Below, piece by piece: positions 31,833 through 40,288 of a stretch of 58,470 nucleotides of DNA. The notes under the pieces were generated by a model. That model searched no databases, was not told where the DNA came from, and saw only the letters and a list, made by a program, of their open reading frames with translations. Location of the stretch: assembly GCA_015067075.1 (NCBI GenBank), contig SVND01000006.1, positions 1 through 58,470 on the forward strand, in the 5' to 3' direction. The stretch's first letter is position 1; each line of letters begins with the position of its first letter. The DNA comes from Oscillospiraceae bacterium (GTDB lineage Bacteria > Bacillota > Clostridia > Oscillospirales > SIG530). Position numbers and translations under genes: made by a program.

Positions 31833-34661
31833 TCACTTTTTCTTTGATTTTACAACAAGGACAACTACAACTGCAGCAGCAATAACAGCCGCCGCGATAA
31901 CAGCGATAATGATACCGCCCATATCAGAGCCGCCTTCACCGTCGGAGGGAGCTTCGGTCGGAGTATCTTCAGCAGGTACATCCGTGGGTGTATCCTCAGG
32001 AGCTTCAGTAGGTGTATCCTCTGCAGGCGTCTGAGTGGGTGTCGCTGCGGGAGCTTCAGCCGCTGTGAACGTTACGGCAATAGGCTGAGTATAAAGCGTA
32101 TACGGTGTGCCGTCGCCGAGAATGTAAGCTTTTTTCGCCATGATGCTTGCCGTACCTGCCGCTGTAGCGGAAACAACGCCTTCCGCGGAAACAGTAACGC
32201 CTGTGCCGCCGTCGTCAAGCACGATGTACTCGTCAGCCGCAACGTCTTCAACGAGGTTGTCGTATGTAGTTTCGGTTACAACCAGCTGACCGCCCTGTGC
32301 CGCGTCAAAGGAGTATGCCAAAGGTGCAGAAAGGTCGTATACGATAGAGCCGCCCCAATAAGCGTGATCAGTTGTAACGGCTGTAGCGCCGATTGCAATA
32401 AGCTTATAAAAATCTGCGGCAGTATTGACTGTCCACGGCCAAGACGTGATACCTCTGTGGCGAAGTGCGCTGAGAAGGTTGGGACCGAGACCGCCGTAGC
32501 TTGTATTGTGAGTTGCGTTCATGGGACGAAGAGATTTAATGAGGCTCAAAACCGTGGAGCCGACCGTCTGCTCACCTGTAGCAGTGCAAAGGAAACCGCC
32601 TGACATTTCAGGGTAAGTCATGGCAAGGTACTTGAGCTGATTTGAGTTAAAGGAGATAAATACAGCCTGATCCTCCATTTCAAGCTCGCGAAGAAGCTCA
32701 ACCGTAGCATCTATAACAGCAGTTCTGCCGCTCTTTATTTCGATAACGGCAATACCGTTTGTTTCCTTGAGCGCTGTGAGATATTCACGTAATTCGGGAA
32801 TCTTGAGATTCTGATATTCGCTGAAGCTTGATTTAAGATTAAGCTCCTTAAGCTGTTCCAGAGTAGAGCCTTCGATCGGTAAGTTTCTGTCAGCAGTTCT
32901 CGAGGTGTTTCCGTCGTGCATTATAACGACGTAGCCGTCAGTTGTGATGTATATATCGGACTCAACGTGCGTTGCACCCGATTCAACGGCGAGGATAGTT
33001 CCTTCGATGCTGTTTTCGGGAGCGCGGGAGGGCATTCCGCGGTGACCGATAATAAAGCTCTTTCTCACGAAAGTACGCTCATCAAACGTCTTGTAAAGAC
33101 GGAAAAGCTGTTCAACGTCATTTGTCATAATGCCGTTTGCACCGGATGTGATAATAGTATAAGCCTCAACGTCCGTGGGATTTTCCGTTACGAACCAGAC
33201 AGATGTGGCAAGCTTCTGCAAGAAATCAACGTTGTCCTTTGTCGCAAACTTTGCATCAAGGAAAACTATCTTGGACATAGCCGTATTGGATTTTGCGCGG
33301 ATGTCAAGGAGCGTCGCCTCGTCAAGGTCACCTTCTCCCTCAGGCTGTGCAATATAAATACTGCCAACCTCCTGATATTCAAGGCGCATCTGCTGCAAAA
33401 GAGCGTGATCTGTGCTTGCGATGAAGGAGTCGAAAAGACCGCGCTCGTTGATAAAATCAACTGCCGCGTAGCAAGCCGCCTCATCTGTTACACAGAAAAT
33501 GGGGATAACGTAGCCAACGAAGCCGTCGATACCTGCCATAGGGCAGATAACAGCTCCGCTTTCATCCAGCACGTTCATCTCTGCGTCAACGCGGAAAAAC
33601 GCAGATGCGGGAGTTTCATCCTTTTCGAGAGCTTTTATATCATCCATATTGCGGATATTCTTGATGGTTGTGGGTGCAAGAACGATATTGCTTTCAGGCT
33701 CATAGACCTCGGCAACAGGGCTGAATACAACGTCGTCAAGACTGTCAACGATAGCATCGCTTACAACAACGCGGATATTATCGTAATAAGCAAGGCTTCC
33801 GTTTGCCTGCATACCGATATTACCGTTTACGTATTCCGTAAGGTTCGTGGCAATATTACTCTCCTCGCCGTTAATGGTCTGGATAACAAACGCCTGCATA
33901 ACGGAAATGTTGAGCTCATACATTTTTTCGGGATCCATCTTTTCTTCATAGCTGTATGTGGAAACGACGTTCCAGCCGTTTGCACGCTTTGCAAATTCAA
34001 CACCGTTGGAGGCTGTGGCATTTTGACGGATAGCCATCTGATAATAAGTTTCTATACCCTGATAGCGGTACATAAGAGAAGCCCAGCGAGTGCCTTCATT
34101 CGCCATAGCTATGCCGAAATCAACAGTTATATCATAATCGGTAAAAACATTGAGATATTGGGGAAGAATAACGCCTGCCGTACCGCCGAGACCGTTAAGC
34201 ATGAGCTTGCCGCCATCGATCTGAACAGTTTCGGGATCCTCGTTGAAAACGAGCGTGTATCCAAGCTCCTCGGGCAGATCGCCGTCAGCATAACCGTCGA
34301 AGTTTTCTTCATAAATAACGAACTGATCCTCAGATGCTTCCTTGACAAAAAGATACACCGTAAAAGATAAATCATCGGACGACATGTCGATGGCAAAAGT
34401 GCCTTTTTCGGAAGCCGTTATGCCGTCAGCATCAACAGTAACAGCATCATCTGCACAGGAAAAAGTAAAATTCTCCGCATTGATAACGTATTTTTTCACC
34501 TTCACAAAAATATCCGAAAACTCAAGCTTTTCGTTAACGTCGGCAAAAAGCACGTTTTTCTTTTCGGATATGTACGTTACATCATCCTCGGCAGAAACAG
34601 GAACAACTACCATAGAAAAAAGAAGCGCGACAGAAATCAGGAGTGCTAAAATTTTTTTCAT
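31833..34661 (-). CDS. Surface-anchored glycerophosphodiester phosphodiesterase (GDPD) multidomain protein
   Basis: A 942-residue exported protein. Residues 1-24 are a signal peptide. Residues about 110-305 look like a laminin-G/DUF1080-type jelly roll (NFDGYADGDLPEELG onward). Residues about 330-535 resemble a degenerate GDPD barrel. Residues about 537-790 are an intact GDPD domain: GHRGMPSRAPENS, ESDIYITTDG and MHDG give the catalytic His, Arg, Glu, Asp and His. A Big2-like domain follows near 800-885, then a Pro/Thr/Glu stalk, a transmembrane helix and a KSKKK tail. GDPD enzymes cleave glycerophosphodiesters, for instance from lipids or teichoic acid. Its promoter lacks the operator shared by its neighbours. 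Confidence 0.88.
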   Translation of the reverse strand: MKKILALLISVALLFSMVVVPVSAEDDVTYISEKKNVLFADVNEKLEFSDIFVKVKKYVINAENFTFSCADDAVTVDADGITASEKGTFAIDMSSDDLSFTVYLFVKEASEDQFVIYEENFDGYADGDLPEELGYTLVFNEDPETVQIDGGKLMLNGLGGTAGVILPQYLNVFTDYDITVDFGIAMANEGTRWASLMYRYQGIETYYQMAIRQNATASNGVEFAKRANGWNVVSTYSYEEKMDPEKMYELNISVMQAFVIQTINGEESNIATNLTEYVNGNIGMQANGSLAYYDNIRVVVSDAIVDSLDDVVFSPVAEVYEPESNIVLAPTTIKNIRNMDDIKALEKDETPASAFFRVDAEMNVLDESGAVICPMAGIDGFVGYVIPIFCVTDEAACYAAVDFINERGLFDSFIASTDHALLQQMRLEYQEVGSIYIAQPEGEGDLDEATLLDIRAKSNTAMSKIVFLDAKFATKDNVDFLQKLATSVWFVTENPTDVEAYTIITSGANGIMTNDVEQLFRLYKTFDERTFVRKSFIIGHRGMPSRAPENSIEGTILAVESGATHVESDIYITTDGYVVIMHDGNTSRTADRNLPIEGSTLEQLKELNLKSSFSEYQNLKIPELREYLTALKETNGIAVIEIKSGRTAVIDATVELLRELEMEDQAVFISFNSNQLKYLAMTYPEMSGGFLCTATGEQTVGSTVLSLIKSLRPMNATHNTSYGGLGPNLLSALRHRGITSWPWTVNTAADFYKLIAIGATAVTTDHAYWGGSIVYDLSAPLAYSFDAAQGGQLVVTETTYDNLVEDVAADEYIVLDDGGTGVTVSAEGVVSATAAGTASIMAKKAYILGDGTPYTLYTQPIAVTFTAAEAPAATPTQTPAEDTPTEAPEDTPTDVPAEDTPTEAPSDGEGGSDMGGIIIAVIAAAVIAAAVVVVLVVKSKKK

Positions 34662-34706
34662 TTACAAAACCTCCAACGATTTATATAATGTAATATATGT
34701 GTTTTT

Positions 34707-34735
34707 ATTATACCAAAATAAGCATACGCGGTCAA
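34707..34735 (-). promoter_or_regulatory. Promoter of the GDPD protein gene
   Basis: On the minus strand TTGACC (34730-34735) and TATAAT (34707-34712), 17 bp apart, about 45 bases upstream of the ATG. No TTTGTGC half-sites are present. Confidence 0.72.
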
Positions 34736-34886
34736 TATAAAATTTTGTTGCTTTTCTGTAAAATTACTATATATACTCGAAAAATGACGAAAAACTTTTT
34801 AAGGCGGAATTATGCAAGCACTTTTGCTTCGATGGAATATAAGCTGCTTTGAGACAGCAAGCAAGATACAAAATAATGGCGCAATA

Positions 34887-34919
34887 CAAAAAAGAACCCG
34901 TGTGATCATTCACACGGGT
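34887..34919 (-). terminator. Terminator of the solute-binding protein gene
   Basis: On the minus strand ACCCGTGTGA pairs perfectly with TCACACGGGT around a four-base loop, followed by TCTTTTTTG. It starts 14 bases past the stop codon. Confidence 0.9.
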
Positions 34920-34932
34920 CCATCTTTACTTT

Positions 34933-36339
34933 TTAGTTAGCTTCAAGAGCTTCCTCGATGATAGCCTGATATGCAGGATATACTTCTTCAACTACAGTAG
35001 CCCAAGGCTCACCTGTAAGAGGACGGAAGTACATATCGCCAAGTAATGTGGAGATTCTGAATGTGCTTGCCCATACATGTACGGGATAATATTCTTCAGC
35101 ATAGATGGTGTTGAGCTTATCTTCAAGAGCAACTGTCCAGCCTGTCTTTTCGATCTGCTCCTCGATAGTCAAAGCTTCAAGCTCCGCTCTCTTTTCAGGA
35201 TCGTTCGCATTTGCGATCTTCATGAACTTCTGGCTTGTTACGTATGCAGCAGCGCCCCAAGGATTCTTTGCATTGGAGGGAAGAGACATACCGCCAAAGG
35301 TTTCTTCTATGTAATACTTGTCAGCCTGAGGATCACGGGGAGTGGGAACGAGACCGAGAGCATCTCTCTTAATAAGGTCATGGCAGCTGATTCTGTACCA
35401 AACAGGTGCCTGCATCATAGCGATGGAGCCCTGACCGAAGGGTGTACGGTTGTCTCCTGCATAGGAAACGCCGTCCATATTGACGATATCAACGAACTTA
35501 TTGATACCTCTTGCGACGTTTTCGCTGCGCATATTGTTGATTACGTTGTCTCCGTCAACGATAACAAATTCTTCACCTGTTGTGAAAGCAAGGAATTCGG
35601 GGTTATCAACGGAAAGACCGTATATTTCGGGGATACCGTCAGCGTCGCTGTCAACAGTAAGCTGCGGTACGAGCTCTGTGAACGTATCCCAATTCCAGTT
35701 GCCTTCTTCAAGGTATTCGTCGGGAGTCTTAACGCCGAGCTCTTCAAATATTTCCTTATTGTAGAAGATCATGTAACTGCCGCGGCTGGGAGAGACTGCC
35801 ATACCGTAAAGTCCGCCTTTGAAAAGGGACTCCTCGATGGAGGTGCGGATATCAGCCCAAAGGTCGAGCTCTGTATCAATGTAATCGAGCCAGTTAGAAA
35901 GATAGCCCTTGTTTACAAGGTTTGTTTCGTAGTTAAACAAACATACGTCGGGTGAATCATCTGCCATATAAAGAGCAATAAACTTTGTGATGCAATCTGT
36001 TGCAGAAGCGATAGTCGTCTTATACTGGAGCTCATATGCATCATAGAAAGGATCAAATGTGTCGAAGTCCTCACGAATTATTTCGCTGTTTGCCATAACA
36101 ACGACTTCTTTGGATGTAAATTCAAACTTCGGAAGTCTGTATTCCATGCCGCCTGTTGCACCGGGAAGGTTAAGATACTTGCCACCTTCGGAATAGTCTA
36201 TTTCATCTGTTCCTGTAGGTTCTGCTGACGGTGTGGGTGTTGCATCATCGTCGCCGGACTGATTGTTTCCGCATGCAATGAAAGTAAATGCCATTACAAA
36301 CGCAAGAATGAGTGCCAAAATTGATCTGAGTTTTTTCAT
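34933..36339 (-). CDS. Extracellular solute-binding lipoprotein, family 1 (carbohydrate ABC transporter type)
   Basis: A 468-residue lipoprotein. The signal peptide ends in a lipobox with acylated Cys at about residue 23 (TFIAC). A Thr/Pro/Ser linker follows, then a two-lobed binding fold with the family block GSYMIFYNKEIFEELG near 200 and the Trp-rich GNWNWDTFTELV near 225. Such proteins capture sugars or oligosaccharides. The partner permeases and ATPase are not in the window, so it is an orphan here. The promoter has the shared tandem operator, and the divergent gene is an esterase-like hydrolase under the same operator. Confidence 0.88.
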   Translation of the reverse strand: MKKLRSILALILAFVMAFTFIACGNNQSGDDDATPTPSAEPTGTDEIDYSEGGKYLNLPGATGGMEYRLPKFEFTSKEVVVMANSEIIREDFDTFDPFYDAYELQYKTTIASATDCITKFIALYMADDSPDVCLFNYETNLVNKGYLSNWLDYIDTELDLWADIRTSIEESLFKGGLYGMAVSPSRGSYMIFYNKEIFEELGVKTPDEYLEEGNWNWDTFTELVPQLTVDSDADGIPEIYGLSVDNPEFLAFTTGEEFVIVDGDNVINNMRSENVARGINKFVDIVNMDGVSYAGDNRTPFGQGSIAMMQAPVWYRISCHDLIKRDALGLVPTPRDPQADKYYIEETFGGMSLPSNAKNPWGAAAYVTSQKFMKIANANDPEKRAELEALTIEEQIEKTGWTVALEDKLNTIYAEEYYPVHVWASTFRISTLLGDMYFRPLTGEPWATVVEEVYPAYQAIIEEALEAN

Positions 36340-36392
36340 TTTCTCATACCCTTTCTTAGGTTTTTTCAGGCTTTTCGCCCGTTACGTTTTTC

Positions 36393-36421
36393 ATTATAAA
36401 GCAAATTTCATTTTTTGTAAA
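36393..36421 (-). promoter_or_regulatory. Promoter of the solute-binding lipoprotein gene
   Basis: On the minus strand TTTACA (36416-36421) and TATAAT (36393-36398), 17 bp apart, the same construction as at 29342. Confidence 0.82.
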
Positions 36422-36452
36422 TGGACAAATCTCATACACAAGCACAATTCTA
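36422..36452 (-). promoter_or_regulatory. Tandem activator site, solute-binding lipoprotein
   Basis: Minus strand: distal half TAGAATTGTGCTTG and proximal half GAGATTTGTCCA, cores 19 bp apart, one base from the -35 box. A stretch of 25 bases of this site recurs in inverted orientation at 36714-36738, upstream of the divergent esterase. Confidence 0.72.
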
Positions 36453-36707
36453 CTCTAATTTTAGGCTTTTTCCCGATTTTTTTAAAATTTTTTTTGCCAA
36501 AAGGCTTGTTTTTGCATTTCAATCCCTTTTCACCCGTTACAACGCCGCAAAAAACAGCGGATGAAAATTTTCGCTTCGCAACAGCGATTTTTGCTGACAA
36601 AACAGCCGTAAACCTTGCCGTATTTGTAGATACAGGCATCCTCGACTGTCCAAAAAAGCAAATCCGCTGACGAAGATCATATTTCACCTTCATCACCGTA
36701 AAAAATG
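36453..36707. other. Intergenic region between the two inverted activator sites
   Basis: About 255 bases with no supported gene. It is AT-rich, with a CTGACAAAACAGCCGTAAA block (36594-36612) that resembles part of the long repeat at the left edge (about 953-971). A short open frame on either strand looks random. Confidence 0.6.
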
Positions 36708-36739
36708 TGAGTTTTGTGCTTGTGTATGAGATTTGTCCC
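36708..36739 (+). promoter_or_regulatory. Tandem activator site, esterase gene
   Basis: Distal half GAGTTTTGTGCTTG and proximal half TGAGATTTGTCCC, cores 19 bp apart, one base upstream of the TTTACA -35 box. It is nearly identical to the site at 36422-36452 in reverse. Confidence 0.75.
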
Positions 36740-36768
36740 TTTACACATCACATGGTATGTTATATAAT
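36740..36768 (+). promoter_or_regulatory. Promoter of the esterase gene
   Basis: TTTACA (36740-36745) and TATAAT (36763-36768), 17 bp apart, about 35 bases upstream of the ATG at 36803. Confidence 0.82.
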
Positions 36769-36802
36769 ATAAACATATTTAATATGAAGCGAGGAAAATA
36801 TC

Positions 36803-37591
36803 ATGGTAAAGCTTTTTAAACTTAACGAAGAAATTGACGAGGCGAGAAAATATTGGCTCGAGGCTTTAGAGCCCTGCGAATTTATATCCTCCGACGGCAC
36901 TCGCCTTCCCTACCGTTTATACGTTCCGCCCACCTACTCGCCCGAAAACAAATATCCTCTGCAAATACACCTGCATGGCGGCGGCATTCGCGGCACGGAT
37001 AACAGCTTCCAGCTTTATCACGATTGCAAGCAGACGCAAATGATGTTTGCTTATCAGCATTACGAGCCGTTCATTTTTGCCATACCGCAATGCCCACCGG
37101 AGTATTTATGGAGTAATCAGCGTTTTGACGAGGTAGACAAAACGCTGAAGGTTTTGCACCTTGATACGACCGATGAATACCACATGACGAAGGTCGTATT
37201 TGAGCTTGTAGAGCATCTTTCCGAAAAATACAGCGTTGACAAGTGCCGCCGATACGTCAGCGGTGCTTCCATGGGCGGTGCAGGCTCATACGAGATGCTC
37301 TACCGCCACAGCGACGCTTTCGCAGGCGCTATAATCGGCTGTGCCGTAAGCGACCCCCACACGGCGCACGCTATTGCACACATTCCGATGTATTTGATGC
37401 ACGGCGCAGACGACCCGACGATTCCCGTGGAAAACTCACGCAAAATGGCAGAAAAGCTTCGTGAGCTTGGCGCAGATTTTGTCTACAAGGAATTTGAAGG
37501 CAGAATACATGATTTTACATCCGCACCTACAGGCGATGCGGAATTCGGCGATGCAATGCGCTGGATGTTCTCGAAAAAACGCAAGGATTGA
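36803..37591 (+). CDS. Alpha/beta-hydrolase fold esterase (feruloyl-esterase/dienelactone-hydrolase-like)
   Basis: A 262-residue hydrolase without a signal peptide, so probably cytoplasmic. The oxyanion-hole region is IHLHGGGIRG near residue 54. The nucleophile elbow is SGASMGGAGSYE near 150, the acid is in HGADDPTIPVENS near 208, and the catalytic His is in GRIHDFTS near 236. The pattern matches esterases and peptidases of the prolyl-oligopeptidase/PHB-depolymerase group, which include feruloyl and acetyl esterases. It lies back-to-back with the sugar-type binding protein and shares its operator. It probably deacylates an imported glycoside, but this is inference. Confidence 0.82.
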   Translation: MVKLFKLNEEIDEARKYWLEALEPCEFISSDGTRLPYRLYVPPTYSPENKYPLQIHLHGGGIRGTDNSFQLYHDCKQTQMMFAYQHYEPFIFAIPQCPPEYLWSNQRFDEVDKTLKVLHLDTTDEYHMTKVVFELVEHLSEKYSVDKCRRYVSGASMGGAGSYEMLYRHSDAFAGAIIGCAVSDPHTAHAIAHIPMYLMHGADDPTIPVENSRKMAEKLRELGADFVYKEFEGRIHDFTSAPTGDAEFGDAMRWMFSKKRKD

Positions 37592-37653
37592 GGAATTTTA
37601 GCCAAAAAGCATCTTTTGACAAACAAATAGACAAGCGTGACGAAAAAATTTTA

Positions 37654-37682
37654 TTGAAAACGCGGAAAAACTCCTTTATAAT
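37654..37682 (+). promoter_or_regulatory. Promoter of the secreted Pro-Thr repeat protein gene
   Basis: TTGAAA (37654-37659) and TATAAT (37677-37682), 17 bp apart, about 40 bases upstream of the ATG, which has AAAGGAG. It has no TTTGTGC half-sites. Confidence 0.7.
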
Positions 37683-37722
37683 ATAATCAGGCTAAAAATT
37701 AAATTTTAAAGGAGAATGACAA

Positions 37723-38565
37723 ATGAAAAAAGTACTCAGCCTTGTCCTTGCAGTAATGCTTCTCGTTTCTGCTTTAAGCATGACAGCATCCGCTGCGGAC
37801 TACACAAACTACCTCTATGTAAAGAACACAGACAGAACCATCGAGCAGGCACAGATCTCTCATTTCATTGATGGCTCTCTCATCACTCCCGGTCAGCTTT
37901 ACACCGTTACAGTAGTATATCAGGCACAGAAGGTCATGCCCTTCGGCGGACACGCTTTCGTTTCCTGCTATTCCTACAAGAGCTACAATCCCGACAACTT
38001 CGACGGTCTCGGCACTTGGAAAGACTTCGCCGTTGTTGGAAGCGGTACACAGAGATGGACTGAAATGTCCTACGAATATACAGCTGACGAGCCGACAGAT
38101 AAGGTTCTTATCAGCCTTGGCTTCTACAAAGCTTTAGGTACTATCGCTATCGCAGAGCTTACCTTCAAGGGGCCCGACGGAACAGTTATTTACGAAGCTG
38201 ATTTCTCCAAGGGTCTTAACAAGGAAGAATGGGTAGTTACAATGGCTAAGGAAGGCGTTGTTTTCGAGTACGGCGTTGAAGGCGCAACAGAAGCTCCCGC
38301 AGAGCCCACACCCGAACCGACAGCTGAACCCACACCTGAACCGACAGCTGAACCCACACCCGAACCGACTGCAGAGCCTACACCTGAACCGACAGCCGCT
38401 CCCACAGCTACACCGACAACAGCACCCACAAAGGCTCCCGAACCGACAAAGGCTCCTGTTGTTGACAACCCCAACAGCGGTGACTTTGCTACGATCGCAT
38501 TCGTAGCTCTCGCAATCGCAGCTGCAGGCGTTCTTCTCGTTTCCATGAAAAAGCGCGAAGCATAA
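37723..38565 (+). CDS. Secreted protein with beta-rich domain, Pro-Thr-Glu repeats and C-terminal anchor
   Basis: A 280-residue surface protein. Residues 1-25 are a signal peptide ending in SAA. Residues about 27-190 are beta-rich and resemble a carbohydrate-binding jelly roll, similar in style to the domain of the SLH protein at 1096. Residues 195-226 are four perfect or near-perfect PTPEPTAE octapeptides, followed by a Pro/Thr/Ala stalk. The C-terminus has NPNSGD, a hydrophobic helix and a basic tail KKREA, the layout of an LPXTG-like sortase signal. No sortase is in the window. The function is unknown; display of a binding module is likely. Confidence 0.75.
   Translation: MKKVLSLVLAVMLLVSALSMTASAADYTNYLYVKNTDRTIEQAQISHFIDGSLITPGQLYTVTVVYQAQKVMPFGGHAFVSCYSYKSYNPDNFDGLGTWKDFAVVGSGTQRWTEMSYEYTADEPTDKVLISLGFYKALGTIAIAELTFKGPDGTVIYEADFSKGLNKEEWVVTMAKEGVVFEYGVEGATEAPAEPTPEPTAEPTPEPTAEPTPEPTAEPTPEPTAAPTATPTTAPTKAPEPTKAPVVDNPNSGDFATIAFVALAIAAAGVLLVSMKKREA
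38305..38400 (+). repeat. In-frame tandem repeat of 24 bases, four copies
   Basis: Four 24-base units encode PTPEPTAE, PTPEPTAE, PTPEPTAE and PTPEPTAA. The first two units differ at one base, and the later ones at a few synonymous positions. Length variation between strains would change the stalk without breaking the frame. Confidence 0.85.
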
Positions 38566-38583
38566 TTACATAAGCTGATACAC

Positions 38584-38616
38584 GATCCGCAGAAAAGCCT
38601 TCTGCGGATCTTTTTT
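38584..38616 (+). terminator. Terminator of the Pro-Thr repeat protein gene
   Basis: GATCCGCAGAA (38584-38594) pairs perfectly with TTCTGCGGATC (38600-38610) around a five-base loop, followed by six T residues. Confidence 0.93.
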
Positions 38617-38647
38617 GCTTAAAATATATTTTTTAAAACTTTTTTAA

Positions 38648-38677
38648 TTGACATATACACATATTGTATGGTATAAT
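38648..38677 (+). promoter_or_regulatory. Promoter of the purE-purM-purN run
   Basis: TTGACA (38648-38653) and TATAAT (38672-38677), both perfect, 18 bp apart, about 45 bases upstream of purE. No purine riboswitch is seen in the short leader. Confidence 0.82.
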
Positions 38678-38723
38678 TTATACTGAATAATAATACAAAG
38701 ATATACAGAAAGGTATTGATATA

Positions 38724-39224
38724 ATGTATAAAGTTGCTATTATCATGGGCAGCGACAGCGATCTTCCCGTAATGAAGGATTGCGCAAAGATGCTCGGCAA
38801 GTTCGGTATCGAATACGATGTCAAGGTCATTTCAGCCCACAGAACACCCCAAGCCGCGGAGGATTTCGCTAAAAACGCTCGCAAAAATGGTTATGGCGTT
38901 ATCATCGCCGCCGCAGGAAAAGCGGCTCATTTGGCAGGCGTTATCGCATCAATGACAACGCTTCCCGTTATCGGTGTTCCCATAAAAACATCCATGATGG
39001 GCGGACTTGATTCTCTCCTCTCAACGGTGCAAATGCCCAAGGGCATACCCGTTGCCACGGTTGCGGTTGACGGCGCAGACAACGCCGCTATTCTCGCCGC
39101 ACAGATAATGGCTGTATACGACGAGACCTTGGCTGAAAAGCTGGCGTCACACAAAGCAAACATGGTCGCTGAAATAGAAGCGAAAAATAATACTATCGAT
39201 GAAAAATTAAAGGAAATGATCTGA
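38724..39224 (+). CDS. purE: 5-(carboxyamino)imidazole ribonucleotide mutase PurE
   Basis: A 166-residue class I PurE, which moves the carboxylate of N5-CAIR to make CAIR in purine synthesis. It opens with [14 protein letters not shown] and has SAHRTPQ near residue 38, [13 protein letters not shown] near 67 and the [13 protein letters not shown] block near 92. The class I form normally needs PurK, which is not in this window. It is followed 14 bases later by purM. Confidence 0.95.
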   Translation: MYKVAIIMGSDSDLPVMKDCAKMLGKFGIEYDVKVISAHRTPQAAEDFAKNARKNGYGVIIAAAGKAAHLAGVIASMTTLPVIGVPIKTSMMGGLDSLLSTVQMPKGIPVATVAVDGADNAAILAAQIMAVYDETLAEKLASHKANMVAEIEAKNNTIDEKLKEMI

Positions 39225-39238
39225 AAGGAACGATAAAT

Positions 39239-40276
39239 ATGGAAAAGAGCCATTCTGAAAGCTACAAAGCGGCAGGCGTTGACGTAACCGCAGGTTACAG
39301 AGCCGTTGAGCTTATGAAAAGTCACATCAAGCGTACAAACATCCCCGGTGTTGTTTCGGGCATAGGCGGCTTCGGCGGTCTGTTCGAGCTTGGCGACATC
39401 AAATCTTATGAAAACCCCGTGCTCGTTTCAGGTACGGACGGTGTAGGAACAAAGCTTAAGCTTGCTTTCCTGCTTGACAAGCATGATACAGTCGGTCAGG
39501 ACTGCGTTGCCATGTGCGTAAACGACGTTATTTGCGCAGGCGCAAAGCCGCTTTTCTTCCTTGACTATATCGCAACCGGCAAAAACTTTCCCGAAAAGAT
39601 AGCCGCTATCGTTAAAGGCGTTGCCGACGGATGCGTCGCCGCAAACTGCGCACTTATCGGCGGTGAAACGGCTGAAATGCCGGGATTTTATCCCGAAGAC
39701 GAATACGACCTTGCAGGCTTTACCGTCGGCATCGTTGACAAGTCAAAAATAGTTGACAACAAGACGGTAAAAGCAGGCGATGTTATCATCGGTCTGCCCT
39801 CGTCAGGCGTACATTCCAACGGCTTTTCTCTCGTAAGAAAGGTTTTCAACATCGGCTCAAGTGATCTTTCCGCTTACAGCGACGAGCTTGGCGCAGGTAT
39901 CGGCGAAACGCTTCTCACCCCCACCAGAATTTACGTAAAGCCCGTGCTCGAAATGCTCAAGCAGGTAAACGTCGGCGGTATCTCCCACATCACGGGCGGC
40001 GGCTTTTATGAAAACATTCCCAGAGCTCTTCCCGACGGAATTACGGCGAAGATCGATAAATCCGCTCTCAATATCCTTCCCATCTTCTCTCTTTTGCAGA
40101 AGGTCGGCAACATTCCTGAGCGAGATATGTTCAACACCTTCAACATGGGTATCGGTATGTGCATCGTTTTACCGAAGGAAAACGCAGACAAGGCTCTCGC
40201 TATACTCAACGAATGCGGCGAAAAGGCTTACGTTATCGGTGAAACCGTTGCAGGCGACGATATTATCATTAAGTAA
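39239..40276 (+). CDS. purM: Phosphoribosylformylglycinamidine cyclo-ligase PurM
   Basis: A 345-residue AIR synthetase that closes the imidazole ring using ATP. Motifs include [14 protein letters not shown] near residue 63, the [17 protein letters not shown] block near 95, [12 protein letters not shown] near 141 and [13 protein letters not shown] near 188. Length is standard. The following purN start is 13 bases away. Confidence 0.96.
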   Translation: MEKSHSESYKAAGVDVTAGYRAVELMKSHIKRTNIPGVVSGIGGFGGLFELGDIKSYENPVLVSGTDGVGTKLKLAFLLDKHDTVGQDCVAMCVNDVICAGAKPLFFLDYIATGKNFPEKIAAIVKGVADGCVAANCALIGGETAEMPGFYPEDEYDLAGFTVGIVDKSKIVDNKTVKAGDVIIGLPSSGVHSNGFSLVRKVFNIGSSDLSAYSDELGAGIGETLLTPTRIYVKPVLEMLKQVNVGGISHITGGGFYENIPRALPDGITAKIDKSALNILPIFSLLQKVGNIPERDMFNTFNMGIGMCIVLPKENADKALAILNECGEKAYVIGETVAGDDIIIK

Positions 40277-40288
40277 ACGAGGACTTTT

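Noticed and set aside
32916-34370. Plus-strand frame of 484 codons opposite the GDPD gene
   Set aside because: Antisense shadow of a gene with clear domains. No start signal and no recognisable motif.
36453-36707. Small gene between the solute-binding protein and esterase
   Set aside because: Short open frames exist on both strands but lack ribosome binding sites, and they would overlap the operators.
37243-37464. A 73-codon frame inside the esterase gene
   Set aside because: It is in another frame of a gene with a complete catalytic triad and has no start signal.
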